Below are positions 44,639 to 53,161 of a stretch of DNA of 64,000 bases, in pieces. The stretch comes from Pedobacter kyonggii. GTDB lineage: Bacteria; Bacteroidota; Bacteroidia; Sphingobacteriales; Sphingobacteriaceae. The stretch's first letter is position 1. Every line of letters starts with the position of its first letter. Where the stretch lies: the NCBI RefSeq assembly GCF_004310665.1, contig NZ_SIXF01000003.1, positions 284,326-348,325 of the forward strand, written 5' to 3'. The notes below the pieces were generated by a model, which was given only the letters and a program-made list of their open reading frames with translations, was not told the DNA's origin and did not search any database. A program made the position numbers and the translations under genes.

Positions 44639-44941
44639 ATGAAAAGAATATTAATACTATCCCTATTTTTAGCCGTAATTTCTGGCTGCAGCTCAATGAA
44701 AAATAGAGGAAACTCCAGTACCGTTACCGCAAGTGGAACAATTGAAAAATTAGGTATGACTACCTTTCAATATGGTACGCATTTATTAAAAGCCGACAAT
44801 AAAACTTATGCCTTAAAAAGTGCAAGCATAAATCTAGATACCTATTTAGATAAGAAGGTTACCATAAAAGGGAAAAAGGTTTCTGGCTATCCATTAGAAG
44901 GAGGTCCTGAATTTATCGATGTAACGCTAGTGAAATTTTGA
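44639..44941 (+). CDS. Small lipoprotein of unknown function
   Basis: A 100-residue protein with a lipoprotein signal peptide (KR start, hydrophobic core, lipobox VISGC with C17). The mature part resembles a small beta-barrel with an OB-like pattern (TASGTIEKLGMTTFQYGTHLL, KKVTIKGKKVSGYPL). No catalytic motif. It lies 61 bp after the BtuF-like gene and may be cotranscribed with it. Confidence 0.75.
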   Translation: MKRILILSLFLAVISGCSSMKNRGNSSTVTASGTIEKLGMTTFQYGTHLLKADNKTYALKSASINLDTYLDKKVTIKGKKVSGYPLEGGPEFIDVTLVKF

Positions 44942-44973
44942 TACTGTCTGGTTAAGATGATGGCGTCATTCAC

Positions 44974-45474
44974 GTGAAAACCTTTCGTGTGGACACATCT
45001 TGTTTAACCTAGATTTGTTTTTAGTTCCTCTGCCTAAGGCGATCGTCATGCTGTCCCGAATGTTCGGGATCAGCATCTTTCCTGCTATTAACTGGCCTTG
45101 ATTCCTTAAGAAGACACAAAATGTCATTTTTTTTCCGCTCTTTGCCGCGGGGCATGGCACTTTGGAGCGCCAAAGTACCCAAAGCGCTTTGTCAATCCTA
45201 CAATGTGGCTCCTCGTCACCCACGCTCATCAAAAAACAGCAGCACTTTGTTTTGTGTTCAATTCTCGTGAAAGTTTTGACTCATCGCTTATGAACACAAA
45301 ACCACTGCGTTTAAGGTTTGGTAGTACTATTTGTTCTATTCTGCACCTGTTTTTTGATTTCCTGCCACTTGGGATTGACGGGCGTTCTTCGGTAAAGCCT
45401 GTGTATTATTAAAGCAGTCTAGCATAATGCCTAAAAATCCACATCTAAGATGTGTCCACACGATAGGTGAAAAC
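44974..45474. mobile_element. 485-bp MITE-like element with 8-bp target duplication
   Basis: The element proper is 44982-45466. Its left end CTTTCGTGTGGACACATCTT is repeated inverted at the right end with one mismatch (17 perfect bp: 44985-45001 and 45447-45463). Directly outside are identical 8-bp direct repeats GTGAAAAC (44974-44981 and 45467-45474), a target-site duplication. No transposase is encoded; the inner 69-codon frame at 45203 does not look like a protein. It is therefore a non-autonomous element mobilised in trans, or a decayed one. An internal TCCCGAATGTTCGGGA palindrome lies near 45055. Confidence 0.78.
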
Positions 45475-45627
45475 GGGAATCCTAAAGCTTCACCCATGGT
45501 TCATTAACTTTCTGATGCATTAAGATTGCCAGTCAAGCTGGCAATGACGGACAGTGCTTAGGGGACTGCAAAGATGTACGCACGACCATTGAATTAAATT
45601 TTGTTTCTTCACAAAGTATTGCAAAGA

Positions 45628-45657
45628 TTTGATTATTCAATTTAGTTTCTATCTTTG
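45628..45657 (+). promoter_or_regulatory. Promoter of tRNA-Leu copy 1
   Basis: TTTG (45628-45631), 18-base spacer, TATCTTTG (45650-45657): a good Bacteroidota vegetative promoter, 22 bases before the mature tRNA 5' end. Confidence 0.8.
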
Positions 45658-45679
45658 CAATCCTTAAAACATCCTATCT

Positions 45680-45761
45680 GCGGAAGTGGCGTAATTGGTA
45701 GCCGCACCAGACTTAGGATCTGGCGCTTCACGGCGTGGGGGTTCGAGTCCCTTCTTCCGCA
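45680..45761 (+). tRNA. tRNA-Leu (anticodon TAG), copy 1
   Basis: An 82-nt class II tRNA. Acceptor arms GCGGAAG and CTTCCGC plus discriminator A, anticodon arm with TAG in CAGACTTAGGATCTG, a variable arm, and GGTTCGAGTCC in the T-arm. CCA is not encoded. Identical to copy 2 at 46196. It has its own promoter and terminator, so it is a single-gene unit. Confidence 0.95.
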
Positions 45762-45771
45762 CAACAAGATC

Positions 45772-45807
45772 AACCGTTTCGATTTAAACATCAGAACGGT
45801 TTTTTTA
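45772..45807 (+). terminator. Terminator of tRNA-Leu copy 1
   Basis: AACCGTTTCGAT (45772-45783) pairs with ATCAGAACGGTT (from 45790) with one mismatch and runs into seven T. Confidence 0.8.
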
Positions 45808-46136
45808 TGTTTCCGTAGGGACGTTTAATATTTTAACCACTGATACTTCACCTATCCTTGCCACCTAAACCCGATGGAAGCGGCACGCAGTAAAGCGTAC
45901 AGCGGGATTGCATTATCCTAAACGCTACCGAACCTGCTTTCCAAAAAAAATAAAGGCTTCATTTATTCTGAAAAACAAACCTCGTCTTTTATCGCAGTAA
46001 TAACTCCGCTTCAAGTTACAAGTCCCATGGTCTGTGTCTTCACAAACCATTGCGAAAGTCTACTTTATTGAATTTTTTCTCCTTAAAAATTAAAGAGTTA
46101 GCGGTTTTTGATCGAAATAATCAATAAAATATTGCC
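45802..46136. other. Gene-free spacer between the tRNA copies
   Basis: No gene is supported. The central part (about 45855-45940, with AACCCGATGGAAGCGG and GTACAGCGGGAT) looks like another interspersed repeat relic. The rest is AT-rich. Confidence 0.5.
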
Positions 46137-46143
46137 GATGCCT

Positions 46144-46173
46144 TTTGATTATTCAATCTTGTTTCTATCTTTG
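46144..46173 (+). promoter_or_regulatory. Promoter of tRNA-Leu copy 2
   Basis: TTTG (46144-46147), 18-base spacer, TATCTTTG (46166-46173). Same distance to the tRNA as in copy 1, so the promoter was duplicated with the gene. Confidence 0.8.
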
Positions 46174-46195
46174 CAGTCCTTACAACATCCTAACT

Positions 46196-46277
46196 GCGGA
46201 AGTGGCGTAATTGGTAGCCGCACCAGACTTAGGATCTGGCGCTTCACGGCGTGGGGGTTCGAGTCCCTTCTTCCGCA
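46196..46277 (+). tRNA. tRNA-Leu (anticodon TAG), copy 2
   Basis: 82 nt and identical to copy 1 (45680-45761), with acceptor GCGGAAG/CTTCCGC, anticodon TAG and no encoded CCA. The flanking sequences differ by scattered substitutions only, showing a duplication of about 180 bp including promoter and terminator. Confidence 0.95.
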
Positions 46278-46291
46278 CAACAAGATAAAGG

Positions 46292-46321
46292 CCGTTCCGA
46301 TTTAAAAATCGGAACGGTTTT
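46292..46321 (+). terminator. Terminator of tRNA-Leu copy 2
   Basis: CCGTTCCGATTT (46292-46303) and AAATCGGAACGG (46306-46317) form a perfect 12-bp stem followed by T-rich sequence. Confidence 0.85.
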
Positions 46322-46446
46322 GTTTTTAAAAACATTGATTAATAAAAATTGATGTGCTGTGCCGGTTGTGGCGATATATGGTTTCTTCTCAAATCTCATA
46401 TCTCATATCTCCCGTCTAAAGCACATCTTACTATATCTCAGAAAAA

Positions 46447-47796
46447 ATGAATATTACACAGGAAAAAACCGGCAACTTAAATGCTGTTGTAAAAATCAAA
46501 ATCGCACCTGCTGATTACACTGGAAAAGTAGAGAAAGCCATTAAAGATCAAGCTAAAAAAGCACAATTACCTGGTTTCCGTAAAGGAATGGTTCCTGCTG
46601 CCCACATTAAGAAAATGTATGGCAAAAGTATCTTGGTAGAAGAGGTTAACAACTTATTGAACGATACTTTATCTAACTATATTGCGGAGCAAAAATTAGA
46701 AATTTTAGGTCAACCACTTCCTAAAATGGACGATGAACGCGAATTTAAATGGGATAATACAGATGATTTCGAGTTTGATTATGAGTTAGGTTTAGCACCT
46801 GCTTTTGATGTTAATCTTTCATCTAAAGATAAATTTACCGAATACGTAATTAAAGCTGATAAAGAAACTTTAGAAAGCCGTATCAAAAATATCCGTCGTA
46901 GCTATGGTAAAATGACTAATCCTGAGGTTTCGGCTGATGATGACGTGCTTTACACTGAATTAACTCAGGTAGCTGCAGATGGCACTGCTGTTGAAGGTGG
47001 TATTACCAGTACTGCAACCATTCGCTTAGATCAGGTTAAAGATAAAAAAATCCTTAAATCGCTAATTGGTTTAAAGAAAGATGATGAAGTAACCATCGAT
47101 ATTCAAAAAGCATTAGAAGATGCTGCAGTAATCGCTAAAGCTTTAAATATTTCTGAAGAAGAAGCTGCTGAGTTAAAAGCAAACTTTAAACTTCACGTTA
47201 AAAACGTTAACCGCTTAGAAGAGTCAGATTTAAACCAAGAGTTTTTTGATAAATTATTTGGTGAAGGTACTGTAACTGACGAAGCTGGTTTCAGAGCAAA
47301 AATTACTGAAGAAGTAGAAGGTATGTTTAAACAAGATGCTGAGCGTAAATTATCTAACGATATTTATGAAGCACTTTTAACTAAACACAATTTCGAATTG
47401 CCTGATGAATTTTTACGTCGCTGGTTAAAAGCTACTAACGAAAAATTAACCGACGAAGAGTTGGCAGAAGGTTATGATGATTTCGCTAAAAACCTTAAAT
47501 GGACTTTAATCGAAAACAAAATCATTAAAGATAACAGTATCGAAATTAAATATGAGGATGTAGTTCAGGCAGCTAAGGCTAAATTAGATGCACAGTTTAG
47601 AATGTACAGCCCAAGCCCGCTTCCTGAAGATCAATTGGCTCAATATGCCGTTCAGTTTTTACAGGAAAAAGAAAATGCAAACCGTGTTTTCGAAGAGGTA
47701 AAAGCATTAAAAACTTTCGAACAAATCAAATCTGTTGTTACTTTAGAGCAAAAAGATATTGATTATGATAAGTTTATTGCGCTGGATAAAAAGTAA
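46447..47796 (+). CDS. tig: Trigger factor
   Basis: A 449-residue ribosome-associated chaperone. The N-terminal ribosome-binding domain has the signature GFRKGMVPAAHIKKMYG (about 42-58, variant of GFRxGKxP). The middle region is divergent, as usual in Bacteroidota, where prolyl isomerase motifs are weak. The C-terminal helical arms (about 280-449) complete the fold. The upstream spacer carries an ATCTCATATCTCATATCTCC low-complexity run. It precedes clpP and clpX, the classic tig-clpP-clpX order, here interrupted by a small gene. Confidence 0.93.
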   Translation: MNITQEKTGNLNAVVKIKIAPADYTGKVEKAIKDQAKKAQLPGFRKGMVPAAHIKKMYGKSILVEEVNNLLNDTLSNYIAEQKLEILGQPLPKMDDEREFKWDNTDDFEFDYELGLAPAFDVNLSSKDKFTEYVIKADKETLESRIKNIRRSYGKMTNPEVSADDDVLYTELTQVAADGTAVEGGITSTATIRLDQVKDKKILKSLIGLKKDDEVTIDIQKALEDAAVIAKALNISEEEAAELKANFKLHVKNVNRLEESDLNQEFFDKLFGEGTVTDEAGFRAKITEEVEGMFKQDAERKLSNDIYEALLTKHNFELPDEFLRRWLKATNEKLTDEELAEGYDDFAKNLKWTLIENKIIKDNSIEIKYEDVVQAAKAKLDAQFRMYSPSPLPEDQLAQYAVQFLQEKENANRVFEEVKALKTFEQIKSVVTLEQKDIDYDKFIALDKK

Positions 47797-47848
47797 GCGT
47801 TTGGCGTAAGGCGCTTTGAAAATAATTGTGCTATTGCTATATTGAGTT

Positions 47849-48208
47849 ATGGCTCAATTTAAATTTCAATCGCTCGAAGTTTGGCAGTTGTCAATAGCAA
47901 TAACTGATAAATTACTTGATATAGCTGACCGATTGTCAGTTGATAAAAAATACAGATTTGCAGAGCAGCTCAATGGGGCTGCTCTTAGCATATCTAATAA
48001 TATTGCCGAAGGCTCAGGTTCTATTTCCAATAAGGAATTCGCTCATTATCTGAATATTGCGTATCGCTCTGCCTTTGGGAATGCAAATATTTTAGTAGTT
48101 TTAGAACGAAGAAAATATATTTCTGACAAAGAGCTGAAAGATTATCTAGAAGAATTAGATAAATTGGCACGGAAATTAACCAACTTCAGGAAATATTTAT
48201 TAAAATAA
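47849..48208 (+). CDS. Four-helix-bundle protein (S23/IVS family)
   Basis: A 119-residue protein of the four-helix-bundle family first known from intervening sequences in 23S rRNA genes. The family motifs FQSLEVWQLSIAI near the start and GAALSISNNIAEGSG (about 46-60) are clear. In Bacteroidota such genes are frequent as free-standing copies, function unknown. Here it splits the conserved tig-clpPX order and has GCGTTTGGCGTAAGGCGC-type spacers on both sides, which suggests insertion of gene plus spacer. Confidence 0.88.
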   Translation: MAQFKFQSLEVWQLSIAITDKLLDIADRLSVDKKYRFAEQLNGAALSISNNIAEGSGSISNKEFAHYLNIAYRSAFGNANILVVLERRKYISDKELKDYLEELDKLARKLTNFRKYLLK

Positions 48209-48265
48209 CTTGCGTATTTGGTTTAGGCTTAACCCGCTTATCGCAAAACGCCAAACTCTATAACT

Positions 48266-48973
48266 ATGAACATAGATTCACAAGAATTCAGAAAATTTGC
48301 CGTTAAACATCAGGGGATTGGCGGTTTACACGTAGATAAATTTATCGCTCAGGCTAATCTGGACCCTAAGAGCATGACACCATATATCATTGAAGAACGC
48401 CAGTTGAATGTAGCACAAATGGATGTTTTCTCAAGGTTAATGATGGACCGTATTATCTTTTTAGGTGATGCAATTTACGATCAGAATGCCAATATCATTC
48501 AGGCTCAGTTGTTGTTTTTGCAATCAACAGATGCCGATAGAGATATTCAGATCTACATTAACTCGCCAGGTGGTTCGGTTTATGCAGGTTTAGGTATTTA
48601 TGATACCATGCAATATATACAGCCAGATGTAGCTACAATCTGTACAGGTATGGCCGCATCAATGGGGGCAGTTTTATTGGTAGCAGGTGCTAAAGGAAAA
48701 CGTGCTGCATTACCTCACTCAAGAGTAATGATTCACCAACCATCAGGAGGCGCACAAGGTGTAGCATCTGATATGGAGATCAACTTGAGAGAGATGTTGA
48801 AATTGAAAAAAGAATTATACGATATTATTTCAGAGCACTCTGGACAAACATATGATTGGGTAGAGAAAGCTTCAGATCGCGATTACTGGATGACAGCTGA
48901 CGAGGCAAAAGGATTTGGTATGGTTGATGAGGTGTTATCGAGAAACGCAAAAAAAGATGGCGAAACAAAATAA
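48266..48973 (+). CDS. clpP: ATP-dependent Clp protease proteolytic subunit
   Basis: A 235-residue serine protease subunit. Catalytic S132 (in GMAASMGAVLL), H157 (MIHQPSGG) and a downstream Asp near residue 205 form the triad; the N-terminal part is about 30 residues longer than in E. coli. It forms the 14-mer chamber that degrades unfolded proteins fed by ClpX. Its end overlaps the clpX start by 17 bp, supporting coupled translation. Confidence 0.96.
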   Translation: MNIDSQEFRKFAVKHQGIGGLHVDKFIAQANLDPKSMTPYIIEERQLNVAQMDVFSRLMMDRIIFLGDAIYDQNANIIQAQLLFLQSTDADRDIQIYINSPGGSVYAGLGIYDTMQYIQPDVATICTGMAASMGAVLLVAGAKGKRAALPHSRVMIHQPSGGAQGVASDMEINLREMLKLKKELYDIISEHSGQTYDWVEKASDRDYWMTADEAKGFGMVDEVLSRNAKKDGETK

Positions 48974-50195
48974 AGAATCCCGTTGTTCATTCTGCCATTC
49001 TGGCAAGCATGAAACGTTAATGTTGATTGAAGGTATGGATGCATTTATCTGCGATAAATGTGTAACCCAGGCCAATCAATTGCTTGCGCAAGAATTAGGG
49101 ACCAAAGGGACAAAAAATATTCAAGAGGCGATAAACTTATTAAAGCCTCTTGAAATTAAACAACATCTTGATCAGTATGTTATTGGTCAGGACGATGCTA
49201 AAAAGGTATTATCCGTTGCCGTTTACAATCACTACAAACGTTTAAATCAAAAAGTTGATAAAGACGAGATTGAGATCGAAAAATCAAATATCATGTTGGT
49301 GGGCGAAACCGGTACAGGTAAAACACTTTTGGCTAAAACCATTGCGAAAATTTTGCATGTGCCATTCTGTATCTGCGATGCAACTGTATTAACAGAAGCA
49401 GGTTATGTAGGTGAAGATGTTGAAAGTATTTTAACGCGCTTGCTTCAAGCTGCTGATTATGATGTAACGGCTGCAGAACGCGGTATCGTTTACATTGATG
49501 AGGTAGATAAAGTAGCGCGTAAAAGTGATAACCCATCCATTACACGTGATGTATCGGGAGAAGGTGTTCAGCAGGCTTTATTGAAAATTTTAGAAGGTAC
49601 AGTTGTAAACGTTCCACCTCAGGGCGGACGTAAACACCCAGATCAGAAAATGATCCCGGTAAACACAAATAACATTCTATTTATTTGTGGCGGGGCATTT
49701 GATGGTATTGAACGTAAAATTGCCAACCGCTTACGCACGCAGGCTGTAGGTTATAAAGTAAAGAAAGATGAGACAGTTTTAGATCTTAAAAATCTTTATA
49801 AGTATATTACACCTCAGGATCTGAAATCTTTTGGATTAATTCCAGAATTAATTGGTCGTATACCGGTTCTTTCTCACTTAAACCCATTGGATAAAGAATC
49901 TTTAAGAAATATTTTAACCGCACCTAAAAATTCATTGATCAAGCAGTATGTAAAGCTTTTTGCTTATGAAGACGTAAAGCTTGTTTTTGATGAAGATGTT
50001 TTAAATTTTATTGTAGATAAAGCAATGGAATATAAACTGGGGGCACGTGGGTTAAGATCGATCTGTGAAGCGATTATGTTGGATGCGATGTTTGATACGC
50101 CAACGCAGACGGATGTAAAGGAACTGCACATCAATCTCGATTACGCGATAGAGAAATTTGAAAAGGCCGACTTTAAAAAGTTGCAGGCCGCTTAA
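48957..50195 (+). CDS. clpX: ATP-dependent Clp protease ATPase subunit
   Basis: A 412-residue AAA+ unfoldase. The N-terminal zinc finger (C10, C13, C32, C35), Walker A GETGTGKT and Walker B IVYIDEVDK, and the conserved LIPELIGRIPV sensor region are all present. I choose the ATG at 48957 because the zinc finger starts right after it; an upstream in-frame ATG (48915) would add residues translated from the clpP gene in another frame. Unfolds substrates for ClpP. Followed by a strong terminator. Confidence 0.96.
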   Translation: MAKQNKESRCSFCHSGKHETLMLIEGMDAFICDKCVTQANQLLAQELGTKGTKNIQEAINLLKPLEIKQHLDQYVIGQDDAKKVLSVAVYNHYKRLNQKVDKDEIEIEKSNIMLVGETGTGKTLLAKTIAKILHVPFCICDATVLTEAGYVGEDVESILTRLLQAADYDVTAAERGIVYIDEVDKVARKSDNPSITRDVSGEGVQQALLKILEGTVVNVPPQGGRKHPDQKMIPVNTNNILFICGGAFDGIERKIANRLRTQAVGYKVKKDETVLDLKNLYKYITPQDLKSFGLIPELIGRIPVLSHLNPLDKESLRNILTAPKNSLIKQYVKLFAYEDVKLVFDEDVLNFIVDKAMEYKLGARGLRSICEAIMLDAMFDTPTQTDVKELHINLDYAIEKFEKADFKKLQAA

Positions 50196-50201
50196 AAATT
50201 C

Positions 50202-50234
50202 AATCCTCTCGCGAAAGCGGGGGGATTTTTTTTT
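50202..50234 (+). terminator. Intrinsic terminator after clpX
   Basis: AATCCTCTCGC (50202-50212), GAAA tetraloop, GCGGGGGGATT (50217-50227): 11 bp including two G-U pairs, followed by a run of T. Confidence 0.88.
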
Positions 50235-50289
50235 AATACAATATTTGTTAACGCTAAGCGCTAAGCGCTATGCTCAAAACTAAAAGAAT

Positions 50290-51153
50290 ATGAACGAAGA
50301 AAAAGACGTAAAAAAAGACGAGGAAATTGTAGAGAAATCAAAAAAAGTAAAAGAAGTAGAAACTCCTGTTAAATCGGGATTAAAATCGAAAGATGAAATT
50401 GTTAAAAACTGGTTGCCACGTTATACCGGTAGGCCCTTAGATCAATTTGGTGATTATATTCTGCTGACCAATTTCAGTAAGTATGTAACCATGTTTTCGG
50501 AATGGAACGATAATGCACCAGTTATGGGTTTAGATAAGCCTATGCAAAGTGTTACCGCAAATGGCATTACGATTATCAACTTTGGTATGGGAAGTCCCTT
50601 GGCAGCTACGATGATGGACTTATTGACGGCCATTAAACCTAAAGCTGTTTTGTTTTTGGGTAAATGCGGTGGTTTGAAGAAGAAAAACCAATTAGGCGAT
50701 TTAATCTTGCCTATTGCCGCAATCAGGGGTGAAGGTACATCAAATGATTACCTGCCGGCAGAAGTACCTGCATTGCCAGCATTTGCTTTGCAGAAAGCGA
50801 TCTCTACAACCATACGCGATCATGGTAGAGATTATTGGACCGGAACCTGTTATACCACCAACCGCAGAGTTTGGGAGCACGATAAAGAATTTAAAAAATA
50901 CTTGAAAACTTTAAGGGCAATGGCTGTAGATATGGAAACTGCTACGATTTTTACCACGGCCTTTGCCAATAAAATTCCAGCTGGTGCGTTACTTTTAGTT
51001 TCCGATCAACCGATGATACCAGAAGGTGTTAAAACCGCCGAAAGCGATAGCAGCGTAACCGAAAAGTATGTAGAAACACATTTGAGAATCGGTATTGATT
51101 CGTTGAAACAGTTAATTAATAACGGATTGACAGTGAAACATTTGTTGTTTTAA
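50290..51153 (+). CDS. amn: AMP nucleosidase
   Basis: A 287-residue member of the nucleoside phosphorylase/AMP nucleosidase superfamily, hydrolysing AMP to adenine and ribose-5-phosphate. The core has NWLPRYTGRPLDQFG, FLGKCGG, the catalytic region MAVDMETATIF and LLVSDQPMIPEG. The first ~33 residues are an extra, strongly charged Lys/Glu-rich tail not expected in the family. No internal ATG fits a shorter start well. It is the last gene before the convergent sigma factor gene. Confidence 0.88.
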   Translation: MNEEKDVKKDEEIVEKSKKVKEVETPVKSGLKSKDEIVKNWLPRYTGRPLDQFGDYILLTNFSKYVTMFSEWNDNAPVMGLDKPMQSVTANGITIINFGMGSPLAATMMDLLTAIKPKAVLFLGKCGGLKKKNQLGDLILPIAAIRGEGTSNDYLPAEVPALPAFALQKAISTTIRDHGRDYWTGTCYTTNRRVWEHDKEFKKYLKTLRAMAVDMETATIFTTAFANKIPAGALLLVSDQPMIPEGVKTAESDSSVTEKYVETHLRIGIDSLKQLINNGLTVKHLLF

Positions 51154-51233
51154 CATCCTGTCCCGATTTTACATCGTCATCCTGAACTTGTTTCAGGATC
51201 TGAATAAGCACAATTAGTATACATGGTATAAAC

Positions 51234-51266
51234 AAAAAAAGATCGGCCAATAGCCGATCTTTTTTT
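51234..51266. terminator. Bidirectional terminator between amn and the sigma factor gene
   Basis: Seven A, GATCGGC (51241-51247), CAATA loop, GCCGATC (51253-51259), seven T. It works on both strands for the two convergent genes. Confidence 0.92.
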
Positions 51267-51286
51267 GTTTATATGAATCTAATCTC

Positions 51287-52147
51287 TTATCCTAAATAAG
51301 ATTTTAAGATTTTGCTTCTTGAAGTATGACGTAAGCGTTGTAATGCTTTATCCTTAATCTGACGAACACGCTCGCGTGTTAAATTAAATTTCTCACCAAT
51401 CTCCTCTAACGAAAGTGGGTGGTTAGAACCTAAGCCGAAGAATAAAACTATAATTTCTCTTTCTCTCTCAGTTAAAGTAGATAAAGAACGTTTAATTTCT
51501 TCCGATAAAGATTCATTAATCAATGAACTATCTGTATTGGGTTCGTGGTTTTCCAATACATCTAATAGTGTATTTTCTTCACCTTGAACAAAAGGAGCAT
51601 CCATTGATACGTGGCGGCCTGAATTGCTAAGTGTATCCGAAATTTTATCCACTGTAGTTTCTAAAATATCGGCAAGTTCTTCAGGAGAAGGCTCACGTTC
51701 GTATTCCTGCTCTAATTTAGAGAAAGCTTTACTGATTTTGCTTAATGAACCCACCTGGTTTAAAGGTAAACGTACAATACGGCTCTGCTCGGCAATTGCC
51801 TGCAGAATAGATTGACGAATCCACCAAACGGCGTAAGAAATGAATTTGAAACCTTTAGTCTCATCAAAACGTTTTGCCGCTTTTATTAAACCTAAGTTAC
51901 CTTCATTGATTAAATCGCCTAAGGTTAGGCCTTGATTTTGATATTGTTTTGCAACAGATACAACGAAACGCAAGTTGGTCTTAGTCAATCGCTCTAATGC
52001 AGCCTGATCGCCTTCACGAATCTTCCTTGCTAAAATTACTTCCTCTTCTGCTGTTATTAAATCTACTTTGCCAATTTCGTGTAGGTATTTATCTAATGAC
52101 TGACTTTCACGGTTGGTAATGGATTGCGTTATCTTGAGTTGTCTCAT
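51287..52147 (-). CDS. rpoD: Primary RNA polymerase sigma factor (RpoD/SigA)
   Basis: A 286-residue sigma-70 factor, short because region 1.1 is missing, as in Bacteroidota. Visible are region 1.2 (DKYLHEIGK), region 2 with [18 protein letters not shown] and [13 protein letters not shown], region 3 (LPLNQV) and region 4 with the helix-turn-helix [19 protein letters not shown]. Factors of this type recognise TTTG/TAnnTTTG promoters, the very pattern found before the tRNA, sucC and sulfur genes in this window. Confidence 0.95.
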   Translation of the reverse strand: MRQLKITQSITNRESQSLDKYLHEIGKVDLITAEEEVILARKIREGDQAALERLTKTNLRFVVSVAKQYQNQGLTLGDLINEGNLGLIKAAKRFDETKGFKFISYAVWWIRQSILQAIAEQSRIVRLPLNQVGSLSKISKAFSKLEQEYEREPSPEELADILETTVDKISDTLSNSGRHVSMDAPFVQGEENTLLDVLENHEPNTDSSLINESLSEEIKRSLSTLTEREREIIVLFFGLGSNHPLSLEEIGEKFNLTRERVRQIKDKALQRLRHTSRSKILKSYLG

Positions 52148-52183
52148 TTATACGAATTGTGTGCTCTTTAATTATTGAGTGTG

Positions 52184-52214
52184 CAAAGTTACGAAATTGT
52201 ATAGCAATCCGAAA
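52184..52214 (-). promoter_or_regulatory. Promoter of the primary sigma factor gene
   Basis: On the minus strand: TTTC (52211-52214), 19-base spacer, TAACTTTG (52184-52191), about 36 bases before the start codon. A near-consensus Bacteroidota promoter. Confidence 0.75.
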
Positions 52215-52601
52215 GGATAAAATGCTGAAAATGTTACTGTTTGCACAAGTTTTTTACAGTTTTACTTACAGCAAAAACCATTCCAAATAAAATCCTGACA
52301 TTGTGAGTCTGAATAATTGAATTATAATTGTTTATCGAATATTATTTATTGTAAATCGATAAATATATTTTGAATTATAATAATTTATTATTTATGTTTG
52401 TACTGTAAATGATTGAATAAATATGATGTTTCTTAATTTTTCAACTATTTAAAGCAAATAACAAAAGCCCTTATTATTGGGTGTTTTTGGTCATGTAGTT
52501 TTTGTCAGGTTGTATATATAAAAATCAAAACAAGAAATCGGCTTAAATATTTAAACAGTAAATTAAATCTCAGGCATTACATTTAAAACTGGTATGTAAT
52601 T
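52215..52601. other. AT-rich intergenic region
   Basis: No gene is supported. The stretch 52310-52450 is extremely AT-rich (TTATTTATTG/AATAATTTATTATT words) and may be a UP-like or bent region upstream of the DUF2975 genes. No clear TAnnTTTG box was found close to 52602. Confidence 0.5.
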
Positions 52602-53159
52602 ATGGAAATTAAAATAACAACCAATCAGATTTTGAAAGTATTACAGGTACTTTCGTGGATAATTTTTATAGGCCTATGCGTCGAAGCAGGTGGGGTAATT
52701 GTTAATACAATTATTACAACGTTTATAAACCCACAGGGTGTGAGGAACTTTTGGGATGGAGCAGATTATTTGTCAGGTGTTTACAAATTTGATCAGGGGT
52801 ATTTCCTGGTTATTACACTTGTTATGATTATTGTTGCTGTGCTAAAAGCAATCATGTTCTATTTAATTGTGAAGTTGTTTATCGACAAAAAACTCAGTAT
52901 TTCTCAACCTTTCAGTAGAGGGTTGAAGCATTTTATTTTGATCCAGGTTTTTTTAGCCCTTGGGATAGGTTTTTTTGCTCATTTAGGCTATAAGTATACA
53001 GTTTGGCTTACAGAACAAGGCGTAATGGCTCCTAATCTCCAATCGTTAAATATGGATGGAGCTGATGTGTGGTTCTTTATGGCTGTTGTACTTTTTATAA
53101 TTGTACAGGTTGTGAACAGAGGGATAGAAATTCAACAAGAAAACGATTTAACGATATAA
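52602..53159 (+). CDS. DUF2975 membrane protein 1
   Basis: A 185-residue protein with four hydrophobic segments (about 12-38, 68-92, 108-130, 152-172) of the DUF2975 family. These proteins usually stand beside a small XRE regulator, as here. It ends NDLTI, exactly like the next protein, so the two genes probably arose by duplication. Function unknown, perhaps a membrane sensor acting on the regulator. Confidence 0.82.
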   Translation: MEIKITTNQILKVLQVLSWIIFIGLCVEAGGVIVNTIITTFINPQGVRNFWDGADYLSGVYKFDQGYFLVITLVMIIVAVLKAIMFYLIVKLFIDKKLSISQPFSRGLKHFILIQVFLALGIGFFAHLGYKYTVWLTEQGVMAPNLQSLNMDGADVWFFMAVVLFIIVQVVNRGIEIQQENDLTI

Positions 53160-53161
53160 TC

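Noticed and set aside
45203-45412. 69-codon frame inside the MITE-like element
   Set aside because: No protein-like features, no promoter or start context; it lies in repeat DNA.
46108-46305. 65-codon frame across the second tRNA-Leu
   Set aside because: It runs through promoter and tRNA sequence; the tRNA explains the conservation.
44974-46321. Genomic island integrated at tRNA-Leu
   Set aside because: No integrase or attachment repeats beside the tRNAs; the duplication covers whole tRNA units with promoters.
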